Shown piece after piece: positions 1 through 5,496 of a stretch of 5,496 nucleotides of DNA. The translations under genes were made by a program, and so were the position numbers. The notes under the pieces were generated by a model. That model was not told the origin of the DNA, ran no database searches, and saw nothing but the letters and a program-made list of their open reading frames with translations. The stretch spans positions 1 through 5,496 of the forward strand of contig JASHVU010000142.1 in assembly GCA_030044455.1 (NCBI GenBank), read 5' to 3'. Origin of the DNA: Acidobacteriaceae bacterium. GTDB lineage: Bacteria > Acidobacteriota > Terriglobia > Terriglobales > Acidobacteriaceae. Each line of letters opens with the position of its first letter. Position 1 is the stretch's first letter.

Positions 1-186
1 AGCAGCGACGGCAATCAAGGGTTGCCTTGGATTCAGATTTCGGCAGAATATTGGTCGCGATTCTTTTGCTCTACCGGAATCCGCGGTTGCCGGAACCGTC
101 GAGAAGCCGTGGGCTTGCGCGTATTCAAGGCAATCATAGATCACCTCAGCGAGGAGACTCGTTGCGGCCCGAAGGGTGACACGCAT
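1..186 (-). CDS. Possible partial hypothetical gene leaving the left edge
   Basis: I do not recognise this protein and its reality is uncertain. Read on the minus strand from ATG at 186-184, all 62 codons to position 1 are open, so the 3' end would lie outside the window. The peptide begins MRVTLRAATSLLAEVIYDCL and is helix-friendly and alanine/leucine-rich for about 30 residues. A Shine-Dalgarno-like AGAGGA (complement of 196-201) sits 9 bases before this ATG and 6 bases before an in-frame GTG (189-187), so either could be the start. The frame also stays open further upstream to ATG at 258-256, but that would overlap the zinc-ribbon gene. Against it: codons in the distal half include several that look rare for this genome (AGA, ATA, AGG, CGA), and the plus strand is also open here. 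If real, it is transcribed divergently from the zinc-ribbon gene. Confidence 0.25.
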   Translation of the reverse strand, partial: MRVTLRAATSLLAEVIYDCLEYAQAHGFSTVPATADSGRAKESRPIFCRNLNPRQPLIAVAA

Positions 187-236
187 CACGGGCAATCCTC
201 TTTCACCAGGCCCATACTTCTGCCCAGAAATCCAGT

Positions 237-241
237 GAGGT
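237..241 (+). promoter_or_regulatory. Ribosome-binding site of the zinc-ribbon gene
   Basis: GAGGT lies 7 bases before ATG 249. This spacing favours ATG 249 over the in-frame GTG at 240, which overlaps the site itself and has no purine-rich motif well placed upstream. Confidence 0.55.
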
Positions 242-248
242 GGCCTGT

Positions 249-665
249 ATGAGCCCATCCTGCTTGAAATGCGGAACCCATCTTGAGGCCGAGTGGAGCT
301 TTTGCCCTCATTGTGGGGCAGGGAATCAGCCGCCCTCTCCGCCCGCACCGCGCGACCACGAGAATGCGCCGGTTACGGGTGCGTTCAGCGGACTACTGCT
401 CGGCGTCATCGCCGCGCCCGTGCTCATCATTGCCGGCGCCTTGCTCTGCCTTACCGGACTAGGCGCCTTTGCCGGTGTGCCTATGATCATTGCCGGCTTC
501 TTTGCTCCTCTTGCCGGCCCGTTCTTCGGCTCCGGTTCGGTCAGCGGCAAGTGTCCTTGGTGCGGCGCCCATATCTCCAGCCTCAAGCACTCGAAGGAAT
601 TCGTCTGCCATGCCTGTAGCCAGCATGTTGTAGTGCGAAACCGGGAACTGGTGAAGGCCGCGTAA
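249..665 (+). CDS. Small membrane protein with a zinc ribbon at each end
   Basis: This 138-residue protein has no function I can name. Four cysteines in two CxxC pairs near the N-terminus (C5/C8 and C19/C22, the second within CPHCG) form a classic zinc-ribbon arrangement. A proline-rich linker follows at about 27-41. Two hydrophobic segments (about 46-69 and 71-93) are separated only by a short turn, as in a membrane hairpin. Four more cysteines (C102/C105 in CPWCG, C120/C123 in CHAC) make a second ribbon near the C-terminus. A two-helix hairpin puts both ends on the same side, probably the cytoplasm, where zinc ribbons usually sit. N-terminal zinc ribbons on short membrane proteins are common in bacteria; a ribbon at each end is less usual. 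Start ATG 249 is chosen from the GAGGT at 237-241; GTG 240 would add three residues. A role in membrane-protein regulation or protein contacts is inference only. Confidence 0.8.
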   Translation: MSPSCLKCGTHLEAEWSFCPHCGAGNQPPSPPAPRDHENAPVTGAFSGLLLGVIAAPVLIIAGALLCLTGLGAFAGVPMIIAGFFAPLAGPFFGSGSVSGKCPWCGAHISSLKHSKEFVCHACSQHVVVRNRELVKAA

Positions 666-675
666 GCGCAGCATT

Positions 676-688
676 CCGGGTTCCCCGG
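676..688. other. Short GC-rich hairpin after the zinc-ribbon gene
   Basis: CCGGG and CCCGG are separated by TTC, giving a 5-bp stem with a 3-base loop that begins 10 bases after the stop codon. No T-run follows, so it is not a standard intrinsic terminator. It could pause transcription or simply be chance in G+C-rich sequence. The rest of the 666-851 gap shows no open frame of interest and no convincing -35/-10 pair; TATTAA at 819-824 is a possible -10 without a good -35. Confidence 0.25.
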
Positions 689-793
689 CCCGATCCCAGG
701 AACAATCCAACACATCCCGGTGTCTAACTGCTTGAGTCGCGTTCCCCGCGTTGCGCTCAAAAACCGTACGCCGCAAATCTGTATTTCTGGCCA

Positions 794-803
794 AACGATC
801 GTT
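794..803. promoter_or_regulatory. 10-bp palindrome upstream of the thioredoxin-like gene
   Basis: AACGATCGTT is a perfect palindrome ending 48 bases before the ATG at 852, and 15 bases before a possible -10 element (TATTAA, 819-824). Its position suits an operator, but a single 10-bp palindrome is weak evidence and I know no regulator matching it. Confidence 0.2.
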
Positions 804-851
804 AAAACGTCCAATAAGTATTAAGCCGTTTGGATCGATGAAAGAGGTCTC

Positions 852-2282
852 ATGCTTCGTACACTCTTTTTGCGGCGGGTCTGTGCCGCCCTCGCGCTGA
901 TTGCTGCGGGCGCTGTCACGGCTGTTGCGCAATCCCCAACTGCGCCCTCCGCTCAACCAAACGTGAACACTGTAACCGTGCCGATCGGCCAATCCGCAGT
1001 CTCCACGCCCCCTGCGGCTCCTGTTGCCCTCACACCGGGCGAAATCTACAAGCAGGCAATGCATCCACTCGATGTGGTCCGCGGTGAACTCGGCAACTGG
1101 TCTGACCCTGAGTTGCAGGCCCTTGGCGTGGGGGTAAAGATGGCTCGCGAAGCCTGTGACAGTGCCAAACCAGAGAGCTACAAGGGCGACGATCTCTATG
1201 ACCTCGCGCGCCTCTGTGCCCTCGGTCAGGACTGGGCTCAAACCTACACTGTCGCCCAGGACTATATCGCCGCCCTCGACTATACCCACCGCGCACAGGC
1301 TTACGTCATCAGCGTCAGCGCGCTGGTTCATATTCGCGATATCGACACGGCCGTCGCCACCGCGCGCACCATGCTGCGCAGCCTGCCCTACGACGCCGAA
1401 GTGGCGTACTCTATCCGCTCGCTCAAGGATTATCTCGAACAGTCGGGCAATCCCGCGGCCCTCACGCTGGCCGAATTGGAACACCCGGCGATCGTCAATG
1501 CGCTCAAGCAGGGCGTCCCGCTCAAGGCCCAGAACAGTGAAGCGGTCATGAGCATCGGCGCACTCTTTGAATCGGGAATGGAACTGGCCTTCATTGATCG
1601 TTACGCGGGCGACGATAAAGCTGCGGGCGCCACAATCTCAGATCTCGAAGACGCCCTCGGCACCAAGGCTCAGTTCTCTGGCGCCGATTGGCTTCAGATC
1701 TCTCGCGTGCGCGCCGAGTACAATCTCATCGGCTGGCGCCTACCCCAGATCGACATCGAGCGCTCGCTCGAGACCAAGGCTGCTAAGGTTCCCACGCCGG
1801 CAGGCGCTGCCCATACGCAACACATTCCGGTTCTAACAGAAACTTCGGCTTTGGTGCCGTCCATCAACGGGCCCGACTTCGGGTCGGCGACCGTTCTTGT
1901 TCTCTTTCCCGACTGGTGCGCGCAGTGCCGCGCCATGATGAAGACCGTTACCGAGTTCGCAACCCTCAACGCCCAGACACCCATCCACGCATGGGGTCTG
2001 ATGTATCCTGACGCGCTGCAGAATCCAGACGATCCCGCAGCGGAATCGAGCGCCAAGGAGCTCGAAGGAACCAACACGCTCATCGTTTCGCCAGTTACGG
2101 CCGCCCGTTTCGCGCCCATCGACTTTCCGCTGGCGATCGTTGTCGATCACTCCGGCGTGGTCCGCTTCATCGGCCCCATTCCCACTGACTCGTTCAACGG
2201 CAACGGGTACATGGAGCGCATCATCGTTCGCATGGCAACCGCAGAAGCCGCCTCGCAGAAGGCAAGCGAAAAAGGGAACTGA
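852..2282 (+). CDS. Exported protein with helical repeats and thioredoxin-like domain
   Basis: A 476-residue protein, probably a periplasmic or extracytoplasmic thiol-disulfide protein. Residues 1-26 look like a Sec signal peptide: LRR basic start, hydrophobic core (about 11-25) and an AVA|Q cleavage site at 26/27. A low-complexity Ala/Pro/Thr stretch follows to about 60. Residues about 110-200 are a run of amphipathic helices resembling TPR-type repeats, and helical sequence continues to about 310. The C-terminal part (about 335-460) has thioredoxin-fold marks: a hydrophobic strand (ATVLVLFP), then WCAQC with C356 and C359, then FPLAIVVDHSG with a candidate cis-proline at P426. The mature protein has two other cysteines, C102 and C122, which could pair. 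AGAGGT (843-848) lies just before the ATG, and an in-frame TAA at 822-824 leaves no plausible upstream start. Substrate and oxidising or reducing direction cannot be read from sequence. It converges on the permease gene. Confidence 0.85.
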   Translation: MLRTLFLRRVCAALALIAAGAVTAVAQSPTAPSAQPNVNTVTVPIGQSAVSTPPAAPVALTPGEIYKQAMHPLDVVRGELGNWSDPELQALGVGVKMAREACDSAKPESYKGDDLYDLARLCALGQDWAQTYTVAQDYIAALDYTHRAQAYVISVSALVHIRDIDTAVATARTMLRSLPYDAEVAYSIRSLKDYLEQSGNPAALTLAELEHPAIVNALKQGVPLKAQNSEAVMSIGALFESGMELAFIDRYAGDDKAAGATISDLEDALGTKAQFSGADWLQISRVRAEYNLIGWRLPQIDIERSLETKAAKVPTPAGAAHTQHIPVLTETSALVPSINGPDFGSATVLVLFPDWCAQCRAMMKTVTEFATLNAQTPIHAWGLMYPDALQNPDDPAAESSAKELEGTNTLIVSPVTAARFAPIDFPLAIVVDHSGVVRFIGPIPTDSFNGNGYMERIIVRMATAEAASQKASEKGN

Positions 2283-2311
2283 GGGCCGTTGCCGATCGCC
2301 GGTCGGCCCTC
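2281..2311. terminator. Hairpin between convergent genes, possible two-way terminator
   Basis: GAGGGCCG (2281-2288) and CGGCCCTC (2304-2311) form a perfect 8-bp GC-rich stem. Three more pairs (CCG 2292-2294 with CGG 2300-2302) can extend it inside the loop. The left arm begins at the second base of the TGA of the thioredoxin-like gene. On the minus strand, a TTTTT run (complement of 2269-2273) follows 7 bases beyond the stem, so it may also stop permease transcription. On the plus strand only a pyrimidine-rich stretch without a real T-run follows, so termination there would be imperfect. Confidence 0.5.
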
Positions 2312-2340
2312 TCGCTTCTGGGATCTAAATCTGCCCTGCA

Positions 2341-5070
2341 TCATTCTGTACGCAGTGCTTGTATGGGATTGATTCTGGTGGCGCGCCTGGCAGGCAGCCA
2401 CGCGGCGGCAATGGTCATTACTGCGACCGCGACGATGGATGTAGACATGGCCACCGGATCGAGCGGGCTCAGTTCAAAGAGAAGACTCTTGAGAATGCGC
2501 GTGGAACTTAGGGCAATTGGAACGCCGATGGCGAGGCCCAGGACCAATAGAAGCAGGCTCTCGCGCAGCACCAGCCACAACAACTTGCGGGACTGCGCGC
2601 CAAGCGCCAGGCGGATGCCCAGTTCGCTGGTGCGGCGGGCAACAGAGTACGACAGCAGGCCGTAGATTCCGATGCATGCCAGGAATACGGCAATGACCCC
2701 AAAAAAGCTGGTGAGACGGGCAATCAGCGTTTGCTGCGCAATCGATCGTTCCACCTGCTCGTCGAGACTGCTTATGCTGTCGACCAGGATGTTTGGATTG
2801 ATCTGAGCAATTGAACTGCGAACGCGGGAGACGATTTCCTGCTGGTTTGCACCCGGGGTGTAACGTACGGCGAAGTTGCTGAAGAAGCCAACGTTCTGTG
2901 TGCAGGGAAAATACGCGGCCATTAGCGAGCCTTCGTCGAGCGATGTGTATTTTGCGTCTTTCACTACACCAATGACTTCCTTCTCGCCGGGCTTGTCAGG
3001 CATCTCTCCAACGCCAAAGCGATGGCCGATGGCCGAGCCATTGGGAAAGAATCGGCGCGCCATCGATTCGTTGATCACGGCCACTCCGGGCGAGTTCTGT
3101 GTATCCTGTGCATTAAACGTGCGGCCTGCAACCAGCGGAATGCCCATGGTCGAGAAGTATCCGTTGCCGGTGATATTGAACCACACCGCCTCGGCGTTCG
3201 CCGGGGTCCGCGGCACTCCCTGGAACAGAACCAGGTCGTTCCAGCCGCCGGTGTTAAACGTGAAAAAGGCAAAGCTGTCCGATTGGACGCCGGGAATGGC
3301 TTGCACGCGCGACTCGATTTGTTCCTGAAGGTAGACAGATCGGATCTCGTCGGGCGAGTGGTGAGGAAGGTTGGCGGTACTGGAATCAAGGAAAAAGATG
3401 AGCACGTTGTGCTTGTCGAAACCGGTATCGATGCCGGTGAGATGGATAAGGCTGCGAACAAAAAGCCCCGCGAAAACAAGAAGCAACACAGAAAGCGCGA
3501 TTTGGCCGACGATGAGCGAACGGGCCAGCGTGCCGCGCGCCGAAACCGAGGAACTGCCTCGGCCGTCCTTCAGAGCGGGAGTGAACTCGAAGCTGGTGGC
3601 TCGAAGCGCCGGAAGACATCCGAAAAGCAGCGCGGTGAAAATCGTGAGCCCGAGTGTGAAGACCAGCACGCGCAGGTCGGGATTCAGATTCAGCGGAACC
3701 GGCTCAGGGCCGGGCGTGGCCATTTGGAACAGGAAAACGCTCGCTTTCCATGCCAGCGCAACGCCTGCCGCAGCTCCCGCCACGGAGAGAAGAACAGACT
3801 CAATGAGAAGTTGGCAGGCGATGCGGGCGCGCGATGCGCCAAGGGCCATGCGCACGGCGATCTCGCGTGTGCGAGCCACACCCCGCGCCAGAAGCATGTT
3901 AGCGATATTGGCGCAGGCTATCAGCAACACCAGCGCGACAATGGTCATCAGGATCTTGAGCGGCAGCGAAAACTGAAAGCTCATCGGAGAAATTCCATGG
4001 CTGCCGGGCGTGAGATCGAAACCGGCGTGGGCGATGTCTTCGAGGTGCTTTTGCGACGGTTGCGCGCCCAGGTAACTGCGCATGATCTGTTTGAATAGGA
4101 GGTTGGACTCCGCATTGGCCTGATTGAGAGTTACACCAGGCTTGAGCCGCCCAAATAGATCGAGAGGCTGAAAGAATTTGTTTCCGAATGTATTCGCGCT
4201 GGGACTCACCTGGTCAGCCATCGAGAGCGGAATCCAGAGATCGGCGGATTGGCCGACCGTTACTCCGGAGAATCCCGGGCGCGCTACCCCAACCAGCGTG
4301 TAATTCTGCGACCGAATGCGGATGGACTTGCCCAGCGCCGAGGCGTCGCCATTTAACTGGCGCTCGAACCATGCGTAGCTGGCGACCGCAACCGGACCTG
4401 CGCCCGGAGCGCTGTCGTCGGATTCAATAAGGTTGCGCCCCAGAAATGCAGGCACGCCGAGCACGGAAAAGTAGCTGCCTGAAACCAGATCGACACGAGT
4501 GGTCTGGTAGGCTGAGCCCGCGATGGAAGCCTTGGTTACAGTCTGAGTGCTGTTGACAGCGGCAATTCCTGAAAAGGAAGTAGATTGCCGGCGAAGATCG
4601 TGAAAAAAGGAATAAGAAAATAGCCGCCACTGATGGTTATCGGGAATTCCGAGGGTGGCGCCCTGAGCCCTGCCGTCGCCAAACAGCACGAGCTCGCTGG
4701 GATTTTGAACCGGGAGTGGCCGCAGCAGAATGGCGTTGACCAGCGTAAAGATGGCCGTGTTGGCGCCAATGCCCAACGCGAGCGACAGTAGGGCAATTGT
4801 AGTAAAACCAGGGGATTTGATTAATTGGCGAAACCCAAAGCGGATGTCCTGCGCCAGGTATTCGAACCACAGCGTCCCGCGGCGTTTGCGACAGTCTTCT
4901 TTGATCTGTTCCATGGCGCCAAATTCAAGCCGTGTAAGACGACGAGCCTCGCTTTCGGAAATGCCCGACCGAATCTTTTCGGCGACCTGCGTATCAAAGT
5001 GGAATCGCAACTCCTTATCAAGATCTTTCTCGAAACGCTTGCGAGCGAAAAGCCCCCAAAGCCAGGTCAT
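2341..5070 (-). CDS. ADOP family MacB/FtsX-like ABC permease
   Basis: A 909-residue inner-membrane permease of the acidobacterial duplicated orphan permease family. Order of parts: a soluble charged N-terminal region (1-85, including LRFHFDTQVAEKIRSG) typical of ADOP proteins; first helix (about 88-113, with LALGIGANTAIFTLVNAILL); a MacB-like periplasmic domain (about 115-365); three helices of the first FtsX domain (about 371-395, 418-442, 468-492); then a second copy with helix about 515-540, periplasmic domain about 545-780, and helices about 788-812, 833-855 and 876-896. The duplication shows in EIAVRMALGASR (403-414) and ELGIRLALGAQSR (816-828), the cytoplasmic FtsX motif that contacts the ATPase in MacB-type systems. 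The end, PARRATRINPIQALRTE, is typical. Full length, with no frameshift. MacB-type proteins act as mechanotransmitters in peptide, drug or lipoprotein efflux; the ADOP substrate is unknown. Second gene of a padR operon; no ATPase gene is nearby. Confidence 0.95.
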   Translation of the reverse strand: MTWLWGLFARKRFEKDLDKELRFHFDTQVAEKIRSGISESEARRLTRLEFGAMEQIKEDCRKRRGTLWFEYLAQDIRFGFRQLIKSPGFTTIALLSLALGIGANTAIFTLVNAILLRPLPVQNPSELVLFGDGRAQGATLGIPDNHQWRLFSYSFFHDLRRQSTSFSGIAAVNSTQTVTKASIAGSAYQTTRVDLVSGSYFSVLGVPAFLGRNLIESDDSAPGAGPVAVASYAWFERQLNGDASALGKSIRIRSQNYTLVGVARPGFSGVTVGQSADLWIPLSMADQVSPSANTFGNKFFQPLDLFGRLKPGVTLNQANAESNLLFKQIMRSYLGAQPSQKHLEDIAHAGFDLTPGSHGISPMSFQFSLPLKILMTIVALVLLIACANIANMLLARGVARTREIAVRMALGASRARIACQLLIESVLLSVAGAAAGVALAWKASVFLFQMATPGPEPVPLNLNPDLRVLVFTLGLTIFTALLFGCLPALRATSFEFTPALKDGRGSSSVSARGTLARSLIVGQIALSVLLLVFAGLFVRSLIHLTGIDTGFDKHNVLIFFLDSSTANLPHHSPDEIRSVYLQEQIESRVQAIPGVQSDSFAFFTFNTGGWNDLVLFQGVPRTPANAEAVWFNITGNGYFSTMGIPLVAGRTFNAQDTQNSPGVAVINESMARRFFPNGSAIGHRFGVGEMPDKPGEKEVIGVVKDAKYTSLDEGSLMAAYFPCTQNVGFFSNFAVRYTPGANQQEIVSRVRSSIAQINPNILVDSISSLDEQVERSIAQQTLIARLTSFFGVIAVFLACIGIYGLLSYSVARRTSELGIRLALGAQSRKLLWLVLRESLLLLVLGLAIGVPIALSSTRILKSLLFELSPLDPVAMSTSIVAVAVMTIAAAWLPARRATRINPIQALRTE

Positions 5071-5417
5071 GAGATTCCCTCCAGTGTTCCCTTCAGAATC
5101 AGGCCGACGACGTCGGTGAGGCGGCTCCAGTTCTCGGTTTCAGCCTTGAGATGGGCGCGCCCCGTCGCAGTGAGTTCGTAGAATTTGGCTTCGCGGCCAG
5201 TCTCGGATGCCTTCCAAGTGGCCTTGAGCAGCTTCTTGTATTGGAGGCGATGAAGTGCCGGATAGAGCGAGCCCTGCTGCACCTGCAACGCCTCGCGCGA
5301 CATTTGCTGAATTCTCTGTGCTATCGCGTAGCCGTGAATGGGCCCGAGCGCCACAACCCTCATGATGAGCAGATCGAGGGTTCCCTGCGGGAGATCGAAT
5401 TTGTCTGCCGGGTTCAT
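5067..5417 (-). CDS. PadR family transcriptional regulator
   Basis: A 116-residue DNA-binding regulator, probably a dimeric repressor of its own operon. It is a short PadR protein: winged helix with LPQGTLDLLIMRVVALGPIHGYAIAQRIQQ (9-38), recognition-helix region LQVQQGSLYPALHRLQ (44-59), a wing around REAKFYELTATGR (75-87), then one C-terminal helix (about 88-112) that would serve dimerisation. The GxLYPAL and AKFYxLTxxGR signatures are diagnostic. The TGA overlaps the permease ATG in ATGA (5070-5067), the usual padR-ADOP arrangement, so it most likely controls the permease. The start is supported by family alignment, since the LPQGTLD motif sits about 9 residues in. The ribosome-binding site is poor: AGGT directly abuts the ATG, and AGAAG lies 8 bases before it. 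The inducing ligand cannot be inferred. Confidence 0.93.
   Translation of the reverse strand: MNPADKFDLPQGTLDLLIMRVVALGPIHGYAIAQRIQQMSREALQVQQGSLYPALHRLQYKKLLKATWKASETGREAKFYELTATGRAHLKAETENWSRLTDVVGLILKGTLEGIS
5077..5082 (-). promoter_or_regulatory. Ribosome-binding site of the permease gene, inside padR
   Basis: On the minus strand GGAGGG lies 6 bases before the permease ATG (5070-5068). It falls within the last codons of padR, so the permease can be translated by ribosomes finishing padR as well as by direct initiation. This supports the chosen permease start. Confidence 0.7.
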
Positions 5418-5466
5418 ACCTGTGACTTCTACATATACACCTGAACGTGTAGAAGATCAAGGTATG
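5415..5466. repeat. 52-base imperfect inverted repeat, candidate PadR operator
   Basis: Arms 5415-5433 and 5448-5466 match at 15 of 19 positions around a 14-base centre. The inner 8 bp are perfect (CTTCTACA 5426-5433 and TGTAGAAG 5448-5455) and the outer 7 bp are perfect (CATACCT and AGGTATG). A second, offset dyad, TACAC-N6-GTGTA (5436-5440 and 5447-5451), lies in the middle. It overlaps the candidate promoter and ends in the padR start codon. PadR proteins typically bind dyads at their own promoters. This one does not match the ATGT-N8-ACAT box known from PadR of lactic acid bacteria, so the assignment is by position and symmetry. Confidence 0.5.
5432..5460 (-). promoter_or_regulatory. Candidate sigma-70-type promoter of the padR-permease operon
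   Basis: On the minus strand TTGATC (complement of 5455-5460) and TATATG (complement of 5432-5437) are separated by exactly 17 bases; each matches four of six consensus positions. Transcription would start near 5424-5426, only about 8 bases before the padR ATG, giving a nearly leaderless message. The elements lie inside an inverted repeat, so a bound repressor would block RNA polymerase. Confidence 0.45.
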
Positions 5467-5496
5467 CCACTTCAGCCGGGTCACCGCAAGGCGCCT

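Noticed and set aside
22..252. 76-codon plus-strand frame ending at the zinc-ribbon start
   Set aside because: It needs a TTG start with no ribosome-binding site, or continues from outside the window. Its composition is shadow-like. The ATGA overlap is noted as a finding, but a gene call is not justified.
326..814. 162-codon minus-strand frame across the zinc-ribbon gene
   Set aside because: It is antisense to a gene with two zinc ribbons and membrane helices, has no identifiable motif, and is most simply a shadow.
459..1484. 341-codon open frame on the minus strand
   Set aside because: It lies antisense to the zinc-ribbon gene's 3' half, the gap, and the N-terminal part of the thioredoxin-like gene. 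The translation is Arg/Gly/Asp-rich without domains, as expected of a shadow in G+C-rich coding DNA, while the plus-strand genes have clear motifs and ribosome-binding sites.
3371..3976. Internal breaks or a second gene inside the permease
   Set aside because: The permease reads through without interruption and both FtsX/MacB halves are complete, so the other-frame openings here are shadows and not a frameshifted gene.
3022..4098. 358-codon open frame on the plus strand
   Set aside because: It is fully antisense to the well-supported ADOP permease. The peptide is dominated by Arg, Glu, Lys, Gln and Gly with no recognisable fold, a typical shadow.
5464..5496. Plus-strand start of a divergent gene at the right edge
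   Set aside because: Only 11 codons are visible (MPLQPGHRKAP), too few to call a gene. It is kept only as part of the near-palindrome finding.
1..5496. CRISPR array, tRNA or rRNA genes, insertion sequence, phage or defence genes
   Set aside because: I saw no regularly spaced direct repeats, no cloverleaf or rRNA-like segments, no transposase or integrase motifs, and no terminal inverted repeats around a coding unit.

Overview
The window looks like chromosomal DNA from an acidobacterium. The main evidence is a PadR-type repressor gene followed by an 'acidobacterial duplicated orphan permease' (ADOP), a MacB/FtsX-like permease family expanded in Acidobacteria and named after them. The moderately high G+C content and G/C-ending codons fit this. 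The assignment rests on gene content only.

Layout, left to right. Positions 1-248 hold no certain gene. An open frame with a usable ribosome-binding site runs leftward off the edge on the minus strand, and a competing plus-strand frame is also open. Positions 249-665 (+) encode a small membrane protein with a zinc ribbon at each end and two membrane helices between them. A 186-base gap follows (666-851), holding a short hairpin and a 10-bp palindrome. Positions 852-2282 (+) encode an exported protein with a helical, TPR-like middle and a C-terminal thioredoxin-like domain with the active-site motif WCAQC. A strong hairpin at 2281-2311 starts in that gene's stop codon and lies between two convergent genes. 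Positions 2341-5070 (-) encode the 909-residue ADOP permease. Positions 5067-5417 (-) encode the PadR regulator. The two minus-strand genes overlap in ATGA and have a good Shine-Dalgarno for the second gene, so they form a coupled operon.

The start of the padR operon is the most structured piece of the window. A 52-base imperfect inverted repeat (5415-5466; arms matching 15 of 19, with a perfect 8-bp core, CTTCTACA/TGTAGAAG) overlaps a plausible -35/-10 pair and reaches into the padR start codon. The simplest reading is autoregulation: PadR binds here and represses padR plus the permease. The other arm also ends in ATG, followed by a short open frame to the right edge, so a divergent gene may start there.

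No ABC ATPase, membrane-fusion protein or outer-membrane channel is present, which fits the 'orphan' nature of ADOP permeases. I see no tRNA, rRNA, CRISPR array, insertion sequence or phage gene, and no clear new multigene system. The unusual items are the near-palindromic control region and the two poorly characterised envelope proteins on the plus strand.
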